Below, in pieces: positions 42,858 to 51,353 of a DNA stretch of 64,000 nt. Location: assembly GCA_045604405.1 (NCBI GenBank), contig JAZUNZ010000048.1:54714-118713 (forward strand), given 5' to 3'. Both the position numbers and the translations under genes were made by a program. How positions within the stretch are numbered: position 1 is the stretch's first letter; each line of letters opens with the position of its first letter. The notes under the pieces are model-generated. The model saw only the letters and a list, made by a program, of their open reading frames with translations. It was not told the DNA's origin and did not search any database. Source of the DNA: UMGS1649 sp045604405 (GTDB taxonomy: Bacteria > Bacillota > Clostridia > TANB77 > CAG-465).

Positions 42858-43056
42858 ATATAATCTGACATAAAAATAGCTGTAATAACATGTTGAAATT
42901 TGCGCAAAAGTATCGTGTGTAAAGGGGTGTTTTTATGGCGCCAAAACAAATATTGTAGTTTATTAGGGAATTTTTACCTTTATGCAGTTTTTTGTAAAAA
43001 AAACTAGACATTTATAATATAAATATTATATAATCTTACCGAAAGGAGAGGAATAT

Positions 43057-44475
43057 ATGGAAAAGAAAAAGGTAAGTATTGCCATAGTAGTTGCAATCAT
43101 AGTAATTGTTGCAATATTTATAGGGTTAATGTTTTCACAAAATGGTAAAGATACTTATGAAGTCACTTTTGATGTTGGAACTAGCGGACTTAACCAAGTA
43201 TTAAAAACAGATGAAAACGGAAATATAGTAAAACCTGAAGATCCAACTAAAGAGGGGTATATATTTGAAGGTTGGTATTATGGTGATGAAAAATTTGACT
43301 TCACTACAAAAATAACACAAAATATGACTTTAACTGCAAAATGGAAAAAAGTAGAAGAGTCAAAAGACACTGAAAAAACAGTTACATACACAGTAACATT
43401 TAATTCTGATGGCGGAAGTGAAGTTAAAACTCAAACAATAGAAGAGGGTAAAACAGTAACAAAACCAGCAGATCCAACAAAGGAAGGTTACACATTTGTG
43501 GGTTGGTATTATAACACCAAATTATATAACTTTGATGCAAAAGTAACAAGTGATGTAGCATTAGTTGCTAAATGGCAAAAAGTAGAAGAATCAAAAGATA
43601 CTGAAAAAGTTACTAAATATACAGTAAAATTTGATTCAAAGGGTGGTTCAACTGTAAAAAGTCAAACAGTTGTTAAAAACAAATTAGCAACAAAACCATC
43701 TAATCCAACAAGGGAAGGATATACATTTGTAGGTTGGTACTTAAATGATAAAGCATTTAATTTTTCTACTAAGATAACTAAAAATATAACATTAATAGCT
43801 AAATGGAACAAGGTAGAAGAAGTTGTAATTCCAACAAAGACATACACAGTAACATTTAATACAGATGGTGGAAGCGCTGTTAAAGCTCAAACAGTAGAAG
43901 AAGGTAAAACAGCAACAAAACCTGAAGATCCAACAAAAACTGGACATACATTTAAAGGTTGGTACTTAAATGGTATAGAATTTGATTTCACAACTAAGAT
44001 TGTAGTAGACACAACATTAACAGCAAAATGGGAAGCTGTAAAACCAGAACCAGCAAAAACATATACAGTAACATTTAATACAGATGGTGGAAGTGCTGTT
44101 AAAGCTCAAACAGTAGAAGAAGGTAAAACAGCAACTAGACCTGAAGATCCAACAAAAACTGGACATACATTTAAAGGTTGGTACTTAAATGATAAAGCAT
44201 TTGACTTTAGCTTAAAAGTAACAAGTAGTATAACATTAGTAGCTAAATGGGAAGAAGATGCTGTAATCAGATGGGAAAAAGAACCTACACTTTCAGTTTT
44301 AGGTCAAGTAGATATAGTTGTATATAAAAATGATACAAAGGTAGACGCAGTGGTAGATTTAGTAATGAATTCTAAAGAGGGAGTAACAGTAAAAAAAGAT
44401 GTAGAGATACCTAAAACAGGATATCGTGCAAATACATATAAAGTAGTAGACGTAATTAATATAAGAGTAAAATAA
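43057..44475 (+). CDS. Membrane-anchored protein with five InlB B-repeats (Listeria-Bacteroides repeat)
   Basis: 472 residues. One N-terminal membrane helix (VSIAIVVAIIVIVAIFIGLMF, about 5-25) acts as anchor. Five repeats of about 65-78 residues follow, each with YTVTFN-DGGS, T--P-DPTK-GYTF-GWY and TL-AKW, spanning about 33-405 (PF09479 pattern). The fourth and fifth are nearly identical. A short C-terminal domain ends the protein. B-repeats are extracellular spacer or binding modules in internalins and many gut surface proteins. No LPXTG motif is seen. AAAGGAGAGG precedes the ATG. Confidence 0.85.
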   Translation: MEKKKVSIAIVVAIIVIVAIFIGLMFSQNGKDTYEVTFDVGTSGLNQVLKTDENGNIVKPEDPTKEGYIFEGWYYGDEKFDFTTKITQNMTLTAKWKKVEESKDTEKTVTYTVTFNSDGGSEVKTQTIEEGKTVTKPADPTKEGYTFVGWYYNTKLYNFDAKVTSDVALVAKWQKVEESKDTEKVTKYTVKFDSKGGSTVKSQTVVKNKLATKPSNPTREGYTFVGWYLNDKAFNFSTKITKNITLIAKWNKVEEVVIPTKTYTVTFNTDGGSAVKAQTVEEGKTATKPEDPTKTGHTFKGWYLNGIEFDFTTKIVVDTTLTAKWEAVKPEPAKTYTVTFNTDGGSAVKAQTVEEGKTATRPEDPTKTGHTFKGWYLNDKAFDFSLKVTSSITLVAKWEEDAVIRWEKEPTLSVLGQVDIVVYKNDTKVDAVVDLVMNSKEGVTVKKDVEIPKTGYRANTYKVVDVINIRVK

Positions 44476-44496
44476 TTTAAGAGGGGATGTGAAACA

Positions 44497-46983
44497 ATGA
44501 AACATAAAATTGGAATGATTTTATTAGTTTTTGTTTTAGCAATAACTTTCATGGTTAATGTTAATGCACAAACAACAATAAAAGAAGATGCAACCAAATA
44601 TGAAGGAGACGTATATATTATAGGTTCATCTAAATTCGATAGCAATGTTATTGTAACAGGAACAATGGCAGGTGTTGCTGGTGCAAGAGAAGCTATGCTT
44701 CAATACACAATATATTGGAATCCAGAGTTCGATCCTGAAACAATAAAAGTATATTACTATTGTGGTGAAGATGGAACTTGGAACATATTACCAAGAACAA
44801 CAGAAGACGAATTTGTAACACTTGATGAAGAAGAGGCTAAAGAAATAACAGAAAATCTAAACATTTACTATGTAAATGAAGAAGAAAAGAAAATAGAACT
44901 ACCTTATGATATTGCAATAAAAGATGGGTACGAATTAGACTATTATGTAGAAACTATGGGTAAAAAACCTGAAGTAAAATATGAGGAAGGAAAATTAATA
45001 ATTCCGGCTACAGTACGTCAACTTGAAGTTTATTTAGTAAATAAGGAAGATAAAAATGATTTCATATTACTAGATACTATAATTCAAAGTGATTCTGTTT
45101 TTGAAACAACGACTACAGCTGTTTCAACTATAGAAGAATTAGAACAAGCTATAGCTGATAAAAAAACAGATATTAGATTAGAAAATGACATTACAGATAT
45201 AACTAAAACAATAACAATTCCCTATCAAGTATACTTTAATGGAGCAGGACACAAATTAGCATTTAAAGATATAGCAAAAACTGAAGGCAGTGAAGTGGCA
45301 TCAGGTCTTGTAATAGCAGGAGATGGTTCAACGGTTATAGACTTAACAATTGAAATGGATGCAAAAGAGGGCTGGCAAGGAAACTATGCATTACAAGTAT
45401 ATGATGCAATGGGAGTAACAATAGCAAACTATACGGGAACTAAAGCTGATGCAGCACTTCTTGTAAACGGTGCAAACGTTGGTATACATGAAGAAATAAA
45501 TGTGTCAGGAAACGAGTTCGGTGGAATTGAAGTTTCTAAAGGTGATGATCCTGAACTAATGACAGGAATGCTAAATATTTATACAAATATTACAATGACA
45601 GACGAAGCTATAGGCAAACCAATTATTTGGACAGAAAATACAAAAGGACATATAGCAAATGGTTACGAGGACATAACGTTTGCAGAAAATTGGGAAATAC
45701 CAAATGCACTTGGTAAAGATCAAACATATTACTATTCAAGCGAAGATGTATATAGAAACTTTGGCGTAACTACAGCTGACGAGTTAGTATTTGCTATGCA
45801 ATTGCCTTGCATAGAGACTATAACTCTACTAAAAGACATAGACTTGCCAACAGCAGTTGAGGTTAACAGATTAGTAAAGCTTGAGCTTAACAATCACAAC
45901 ATAACAATTACTGAAGATACTGCAGGTGATGGAGTATTCCACGTATTAACAGGTGGAGATTTAACTATAAATGGTGAAGGAATAATAAACGGTGTAGGAA
46001 AAAATGATTGGAATATGGTTATATTTGCTGATGGTGGTTATGTAACAATAAATGGCGGAACATATACAAACGTAGGTGCAACAGGAGAAAGTCCTGATCA
46101 CTTTGACGTAATATATGCAAAAAATGGTGGACGTGTTGAAATACACGGTGGACGTTTTGAAGGTCAAACACCAGCATGGGTGTTAAATCTTCATGATGGT
46201 ACTAGAGATACAACAGTTATGGCTGTTTATGGTGGAACATTCGTAGGATTTAACCCTGCAAACAATGCAGCAGAAGGACCAAACACTTCATTTGTAAGTT
46301 ACGGATATAAAGTTGTTGAAACAGATGGCGAATATACTGTTCTACCATTAGATGATAATGATATAGCAATAGCTGGATATACTGCATATACAGATTTGCA
46401 AACTGCAGTTGACGAAGCACCAGAATATTGTCCAATAGAAATAGTTAAGGATATAGAATTGGGAAAAGCAATTGAAGTAACAAGAAGTGTATCAGTATTT
46501 ATGAATACTCACAACATAACAATGACGGAAGAAGATACTGCAGGTGATGGAGCATTCCATGTATTAACAGGTGGAAATTTAACAATAGACGGAACAGGAA
46601 CTGTAAGTGGTGTAGGAAATAACGACTGGAACATAGTAATTTTTGCTGATGGTGGTCACGTAAATATAAATGGTGGAACATATACGAATGTAGGCGCAAC
46701 AGGAGAAAGTCCTGATCACTTTGACGTAATATATGCAAAAAATGGCGGAAGCGTAATGATAAACGGTGGACGTTTTGAAGGTCAAACACCGGCATGGTTA
46801 TTAAATCTTCATGACGGAAGTAGAGAAACATCATATATAACATGTTTTGGTGGAACATTCGTAGGATTCAACCCTGCAAACAACGCTGCAGAAGGTGAAG
46901 GAACAAACTTTGTTGCAGATGGTTATACAGTTGAAGAAAAAAATGGTGAATATACTGTTGTTTGGACTGAACAAAATCAATAA
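44497..46983 (+). CDS. Secreted beta-helix-like protein with two duplicated modules
   Basis: 828 residues. The signal peptide MKHKIGMILLVFVLAITFMV...NVNA suggests cleavage after Ala 24. The N-terminal 190 residues are acidic and of unknown type. Next comes a first beta-helix-like stretch, then two copies of a module of about 175-190 residues (about 437-615 and 637-825). Each has TITEDTAGDGVFHVLTGG, DLTINGEGIINGVG, VTINGGTYTNVGATGESPD and RFEGQTPAW. The short TING and GGT strands suggest a right-handed parallel beta-helix, as in pectate-lyase-like and adhesin folds. No catalytic residues are evident. It follows the B-repeat gene by 21 bp and is probably co-expressed. Confidence 0.78.
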   Translation: MKHKIGMILLVFVLAITFMVNVNAQTTIKEDATKYEGDVYIIGSSKFDSNVIVTGTMAGVAGAREAMLQYTIYWNPEFDPETIKVYYYCGEDGTWNILPRTTEDEFVTLDEEEAKEITENLNIYYVNEEEKKIELPYDIAIKDGYELDYYVETMGKKPEVKYEEGKLIIPATVRQLEVYLVNKEDKNDFILLDTIIQSDSVFETTTTAVSTIEELEQAIADKKTDIRLENDITDITKTITIPYQVYFNGAGHKLAFKDIAKTEGSEVASGLVIAGDGSTVIDLTIEMDAKEGWQGNYALQVYDAMGVTIANYTGTKADAALLVNGANVGIHEEINVSGNEFGGIEVSKGDDPELMTGMLNIYTNITMTDEAIGKPIIWTENTKGHIANGYEDITFAENWEIPNALGKDQTYYYSSEDVYRNFGVTTADELVFAMQLPCIETITLLKDIDLPTAVEVNRLVKLELNNHNITITEDTAGDGVFHVLTGGDLTINGEGIINGVGKNDWNMVIFADGGYVTINGGTYTNVGATGESPDHFDVIYAKNGGRVEIHGGRFEGQTPAWVLNLHDGTRDTTVMAVYGGTFVGFNPANNAAEGPNTSFVSYGYKVVETDGEYTVLPLDDNDIAIAGYTAYTDLQTAVDEAPEYCPIEIVKDIELGKAIEVTRSVSVFMNTHNITMTEEDTAGDGAFHVLTGGNLTIDGTGTVSGVGNNDWNIVIFADGGHVNINGGTYTNVGATGESPDHFDVIYAKNGGSVMINGGRFEGQTPAWLLNLHDGSRETSYITCFGGTFVGFNPANNAAEGEGTNFVADGYTVEEKNGEYTVVWTEQNQ

Positions 46984-46996
46984 AACATAAATAATA

Positions 46997-47036
46997 AATA
47001 GATAGTCGAAGCTTAAAAAGGCTCGACTATCTATTT
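46997..47036 (+). terminator. Terminator of the surface-protein pair
   Basis: Stem AATAGATAGTCGA/TCGACTATCTATT with an interior GC/GGC pairing, followed by TTTT. Confidence 0.88.
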
Positions 47037-47050
47037 TTGCATAGAAAATA

Positions 47051-47075
47051 AAAAACCAAACCTATCAAGGTTTGG
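47051..47075 (-). terminator. Terminator of tRNA-fMet (minus strand)
   Basis: On the minus strand CCAAACC-TTGATA-GGTTTGG followed by TTTTT. Confidence 0.85.
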
Positions 47076-47081
47076 TAATAC

Positions 47082-47157
47082 TGGTTGCGGGGACAGGACT
47101 TGAACCTGTGACCTTCGGGTTATGAGCCCGACGAGCTGCCGACTGCTCTACCCCGCG
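47082..47157 (-). tRNA. Initiator tRNA-fMet (anticodon CAT)
   Basis: Minus strand reads CGCGGGG...CCCCGCA-ACCA. The C1-A72 mismatch and three consecutive G-C pairs in the anticodon stem (GGGCTCATAACCC) are initiator hallmarks. The anticodon lies at 47122-47124, and CCA is encoded. It is convergent with the surface-protein genes. Confidence 0.95.
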
Positions 47158-47248
47158 ATTCATGTATTTAGTATAATATAATTATATGCAAATGTCAATA
47201 AAAATATCAAAAAAAGTCTTAAATATGCTCAAACTTTATGAAGATTTA

Positions 47249-47277
47249 TTGTAAAATATATATTGTTATGGTATAAT
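47249..47277 (+). promoter_or_regulatory. Promoter of secG-rnr
   Basis: TTGTAA (47249-47254), 17-bp spacer, TATAAT (47272-47277). Confidence 0.75.
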
Positions 47278-47310
47278 ACTAGTTGTCAAAATGAAAATGG
47301 AGGGAATAAA

Positions 47311-47550
47311 ATGATTGGATGGATTGCATGGGTGCTTATAGCGTTAACACTTGTAGTAGGGGTAGCATTAACAATAGTAGTAATGATGCAAAGTTCTAAG
47401 GATGGTTCTTCTGCTGCGTATGGAAACAATACATTCTATGGTTCAAATAAAGGTAAGACATTAGATGGAGTACTTTCAAAAGTTACAGTATTTTTAGGTA
47501 TTGCTTTTATAATTCTTTGCTTCTTAACTACATTTGCTGTAACTAAATAA
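47311..47550 (+). CDS. secG: Preprotein translocase subunit SecG
   Basis: 79 residues from ATG 47311, which has GGAGGG upstream. An in-frame ATG at 47263 lies inside the promoter. Two membrane helices (about 3-27 and 54-76) flank the hydrophilic QSSKDGSSAAYGNNTFYGSNKG loop typical of SecG. It is an accessory subunit of SecYEG. The order secG then rnr is standard in Firmicutes. Confidence 0.95.
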   Translation: MIGWIAWVLIALTLVVGVALTIVVMMQSSKDGSSAAYGNNTFYGSNKGKTLDGVLSKVTVFLGIAFIILCFLTTFAVTK

Positions 47551-47560
47551 TAGGGTGAAT

Positions 47561-49681
47561 ATGAAATTTGAAGAAAGAAAAGAAAGAATATTAGAATATG
47601 TAAATTCTAAAGAATACAAACTAATGACTGTGAAACAAATCGCAGCCTTGTTTGGTGTTCCTAAGGATGATGTAAAAGATTTAGAAAAAATAATAAATAA
47701 ATTGGAAGTGGAAGGAAAAATATACATAGATGATAGTAAACGTATATGTAGTTTAAATAACGCTTCTAAATTTGTTTGCAAGTATGAAGCCAAATCCAAA
47801 GGGTTTGGTTTTGCTCGTGTTATATCTGATACTACAGATGTAGACGACATATATATTTCAAAAGATTTTTCTTGTGGTGCTTTTGAAGGCGATATAGTTC
47901 TTGTTGAAGTTATACATCCAAAAGAACAAGGAAAAAATTTAGAGGGAAAAATAGTAAAAATAATAAAAAGAGGCGAAGCTACTTTTGTAGGTATAGTTAG
48001 AAAGAATGATACTTTTGGCTTTGTAGAAGTTATAAATGGGGCTATAAATGATATATACATTCCATTTAAACTTATGCAAGGGGTAGAAAATAACGATAGA
48101 GTAGTTGTAAAAATCACAAAACACCCTACAAATACTAGAAAGGCTGAAGGAAAAATAATAGAAATTATTGGGCATGAATCGGATAAGGACATAGAACAAT
48201 CAGTGATACTTGCAAGTCATGGTATAGTAGATAAATTTCCTAAGGCTGTGATAGCTGAAGCTGAAGAAATTTCTGAAAATTTAGATATAAATAATAGAAT
48301 AGACTTAAGAGGTAAAAACATATATACCATAGACGGTGATGATGCTAAAGATTTAGATGATGCTATATGTGTGGAAAAGATTTCAGAAGATGAATATAAA
48401 CTATCTGTTCATATAGCAGATGTAAGCCATTATGTAATAGAAAATTCTAATATAGATAAGGAAGCTATAAAAAGGGGAACTAGTATATATACACCAGGAC
48501 GTGTAATACCAATGCTTCCAAGAACGTTATCTAATGGAATATGTAGTTTAACTGAAGGAGAAACAAGGCTTACTTTATCTGTTGATATGATAATAAATAC
48601 TAAAGCTGAAGTTACATTTAGTACAATATATAAATCTGTTATACAATCAAAGAAGCAAATGACTTATGACAAGGTAGAGCAAGTATTAAATGGTAATACA
48701 CCTAAAGATTATATTCCTTATGAGAAGGATATACATTTAATGGAAGAACTAGCAGACATATTAAAAGCAAAAAGAGAAAAGTCTGGCAGTATTAATTTTG
48801 ATATTCCAGAAACAAAATTTGTTTTAGATGATAATGGTGAACCTATAAATTTAGGCCCATATAAAGTAGGAAAATCTAACGGCATTATAGAGGAATTTAT
48901 GCTAGTTACAAATAAAGTGGTAGCAAAAACATTTAAAGAGTTGGATGCACCGTTTATATATAGAATACATGAGAACCCAGATTTAGAAAAGCTTAGAGAT
49001 TTAAATGAAACTTTAAAAAATATGGGTAGCAGCATTAAAGGGATAAATAAAATACATCCTAAGGCACTAGCCACTGTTTTAGAAGATTTTAGACAGGATA
49101 ACAAAAAATATATGATAGTTTCTAAACTGTTGTTAAGAGCCTTAAAACTTGCTAAATATTCAGATGTATGTATGGGACATTTTGGGTTGAATTTTAAAGA
49201 TTATTGCCATTTTACATCTCCTATTAGAAGATATCCAGATTTGTTTATACATAGAGTTATTTCTAAATATTTAGAAAATGGATATCAACTAGAAAGCAAA
49301 GAATATTCAAAATTAAAAACAAAAGCTCAAAAATTATCTCTTACATGTAGTGACTCAGAAAAAACAGCAACAGAAGTTGAAAGAGATTTTGATGACTTGT
49401 TTATGGCAAAATATATGGCACGTCACTTAGGAGATGAATATGATGGAGTAATTTCTTCTATTACAGCATTTGGTATGTATGTAAAATTAGATAATACAGT
49501 AGAAGGCCTAGTAACACTTGCAAGTCTTGCGGATGATTACTATATATATAATGAGAAAACAATGATGTTAATTGGAGAAAGAACATCTAAAAAATATGAA
49601 ATAGGACAAAAAGTAAAAATAAAAGTTGTAAGAAGCAATGTTGAGCTTAGACAAATAGATTTCGTTCTTGTGGAGGAATAA
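47561..49681 (+). CDS. rnr: Ribonuclease R
   Basis: 706 residues from ATG 47561. The GTG at 47555 overlaps the AGGGTG site. The order is an N-terminal winged helix, cold-shock domains (FVCKYEAKSKGFGFARV and GIVRKNDTFGFVEV), the RNB catalytic domain with GDDAKDLDDAI (acidic metal ligands, about 257-267) and a C-terminal S1 domain (EYDGVISSITAFGMYVKLDNTVEGLV). It degrades structured RNA 3' to 5' and takes part in trans-translation. smpB is not next to it here, unlike in many Firmicutes. Confidence 0.95.
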   Translation: MKFEERKERILEYVNSKEYKLMTVKQIAALFGVPKDDVKDLEKIINKLEVEGKIYIDDSKRICSLNNASKFVCKYEAKSKGFGFARVISDTTDVDDIYISKDFSCGAFEGDIVLVEVIHPKEQGKNLEGKIVKIIKRGEATFVGIVRKNDTFGFVEVINGAINDIYIPFKLMQGVENNDRVVVKITKHPTNTRKAEGKIIEIIGHESDKDIEQSVILASHGIVDKFPKAVIAEAEEISENLDINNRIDLRGKNIYTIDGDDAKDLDDAICVEKISEDEYKLSVHIADVSHYVIENSNIDKEAIKRGTSIYTPGRVIPMLPRTLSNGICSLTEGETRLTLSVDMIINTKAEVTFSTIYKSVIQSKKQMTYDKVEQVLNGNTPKDYIPYEKDIHLMEELADILKAKREKSGSINFDIPETKFVLDDNGEPINLGPYKVGKSNGIIEEFMLVTNKVVAKTFKELDAPFIYRIHENPDLEKLRDLNETLKNMGSSIKGINKIHPKALATVLEDFRQDNKKYMIVSKLLLRALKLAKYSDVCMGHFGLNFKDYCHFTSPIRRYPDLFIHRVISKYLENGYQLESKEYSKLKTKAQKLSLTCSDSEKTATEVERDFDDLFMAKYMARHLGDEYDGVISSITAFGMYVKLDNTVEGLVTLASLADDYYIYNEKTMMLIGERTSKKYEIGQKVKIKVVRSNVELRQIDFVLVEE

Positions 49682-49685
49682 ATAT

Positions 49686-50396
49686 ATGAAAGTCGAAAAA
49701 GTTGAACCTAAAAAGACAAAAAAGAGAAAAAAAATTAATATAAAATCATATATAAGAGATTTTCTACTATTTGTAGATAAAAATATATTAAAAACTACAG
49801 GTATTCTTATTATTGTTACATTGCTTTTAGTAGCAGTAAGCCTGCAACCGATGGTAATATCTGCAATGGCAGAAGAATGTGAAGGTTCATGTAGAGATGG
49901 AGTAACAATACTATCTGGAATGAGTATAAAACTACAAATGTTGCTTTTAACAGGAGTTGCAGGAATAGTTCCATATATATTTGCACCAGTTATTGGACTA
50001 TTTGTATATATAATGAATGCTGTATCGGATTTTGCCTATGGAATAAAAGCGTATGGATATTTAGCGGGAATTGGAATGGGAATTGTTCCTTTAATACTTA
50101 ATATACTTTCTATATGTATAATAACGGCATTAGGTATGTATATATGTCGTAAAGTTACAATTGGATATAGAATATCCAATATTAAAAACATGAACTTTAC
50201 TAATTTTAGAATAAAATTATATGAAGTAATGCAAAAAGAAGAAAAAGTTAAACAGTTAACAAAAGCAAGAGATGAAAAAATAGAAAAATTACAGTCTAAA
50301 AAAGAGAAAATCAACTATTTACAAATATTAAACACATCGATACTTGTATGTATTATACAGTTTATATCTGTGATTATACAAGAAATTATATTATAG
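49686..50396 (+). CDS. Multi-pass membrane protein of unknown function
   Basis: 236 residues from ATG 49686, which has GGAGGAATAAAT upstream. The N-terminus is very basic (EPKKTKKRKKINIKS), followed by hydrophobic segments near 37-60, 80-110 and 118-150. The central part has GIVPYIFAPVIGLFVYIMNAVSDFAYGIKAYGYLAGIGMGIVPLILN, then a helical basic stretch (KVKQLTKARDEKIEKLQSKKEKI) and a last membrane segment. The layout loosely resembles SpoIIM-like proteins, but I cannot assign it. It overlaps the open frame of trmB slightly only if trmB started earlier than proposed. Confidence 0.6.
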   Translation: MKVEKVEPKKTKKRKKINIKSYIRDFLLFVDKNILKTTGILIIVTLLLVAVSLQPMVISAMAEECEGSCRDGVTILSGMSIKLQMLLLTGVAGIVPYIFAPVIGLFVYIMNAVSDFAYGIKAYGYLAGIGMGIVPLILNILSICIITALGMYICRKVTIGYRISNIKNMNFTNFRIKLYEVMQKEEKVKQLTKARDEKIEKLQSKKEKINYLQILNTSILVCIIQFISVIIQEIIL

Positions 50397-50407
50397 CAGG
50401 AGTCATT

Positions 50408-51070
50408 ATGAGACAAAGAAATGTAAAAAACTGTGATGAAATATTACACGCGTCGGACAAATATATAAAAGATATATCTGAATTAAAGAGTCTTATTTCA
50501 AGCAATAAATATGAAAAAATATATTTAGAAATAGGCATAGGTAAAGGTGCTTTTATAGCAGAATGTGCAAGGCGTCACAAGGAGAATCTATATATTGGAA
50601 TAGAGCTAAATAAAGGTGTTGTATCTTTAGCTACTAAAAAAATAGCAAGATTTGAACAAGAAATAGGAGAAACATTGACGAATTTAAAAGTTTTAGATTA
50701 TAACGCACTAGAACTAGAAAACATATTTTGTGAGTCACAAGTGGACAAGATATATTTAAACTTTAGTGATCCATGGCCTAAGAAAAAACATGAAAAAAGA
50801 AGACTTACATCTGATGCATTTTTAAAAGTATATAACAAGATACTAAAACCAGACGGCATTATAGAATTTAAGACAGATAACAGAGGCCTTTTCGAGTATT
50901 CTATAATCAACATGAACAAAAACAAAATGAATATAGAATATATAACTTTAAATTTACATGAGGATATAGATAAAGGTAAATTAGACCATGAGGAGCCAAA
51001 TATAATGACAGAGTACGAGGCCAAGTTTATGGTAAATGGACCAATATATAAACTAAGAGTAAAATTTTAG
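50408..51070 (+). CDS. trmB: tRNA (guanine-N7-)-methyltransferase
   Basis: 220 residues from ATG 50408, which has AGGAG upstream. The upstream in-frame start at 50348 lies inside the preceding gene. The SAM motif LEIGIGKGAFI lies near 40-50, and the signature NFSDPWPKKKHEKRRLT near 117-133, with FKTDNRGLFEY after it. It makes m7G46 in tRNA. Confidence 0.95.
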   Translation: MRQRNVKNCDEILHASDKYIKDISELKSLISSNKYEKIYLEIGIGKGAFIAECARRHKENLYIGIELNKGVVSLATKKIARFEQEIGETLTNLKVLDYNALELENIFCESQVDKIYLNFSDPWPKKKHEKRRLTSDAFLKVYNKILKPDGIIEFKTDNRGLFEYSIINMNKNKMNIEYITLNLHEDIDKGKLDHEEPNIMTEYEAKFMVNGPIYKLRVKF

Positions 51071-51078
51071 GAGGATAT

Positions 51079-51342
51079 ATGAGTATATATGCAAAAGCAA
51101 GAGCAAAAATTACAATAGGCACAGTTTTAATATCGCTAGCTGTAATTGTTGGATTTTGGGCACTTTTGTTTGTTACAGATTATATAATGTTTAAAAATGA
51201 AATGCCTATTCTTTTTGCAACAACTACAATTGAGGACACAGACGGAAACCATGTTGTTATAGAAAAAGGCATAGGTTATTATGTTATAACAAACGAGGAA
51301 AATATCCCAGAATTATATCTATTTGGACATAAGATAAAATAG
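51079..51342 (+). CDS. Small single-pass membrane protein of unknown function
   Basis: 87 residues. A basic N-terminus (AKARAKIT) precedes one membrane helix (about 13-35), then a short extracytoplasmic beta-rich tail (IEDTDGNHVVIEKGIGYYVITNEENIPELYLFGHKIK). AGGAGG precedes the ATG. It lies between trmB and the U32 peptidase with spacings of 8 and 11 bp. No family is recognised. Confidence 0.65.
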   Translation: MSIYAKARAKITIGTVLISLAVIVGFWALLFVTDYIMFKNEMPILFATTTIEDTDGNHVVIEKGIGYYVITNEENIPELYLFGHKIK

Positions 51343-51353
51343 AAGGTGACAAA

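Noticed and set aside
42317..42949. Minus-strand open frame of about 210 codons opposite the LCP tail
   Set aside because: It is the mirror of the Glu/Pro/Gly/Thr-rich tail, giving Val/Ser/Pro repeats without initiation signals.
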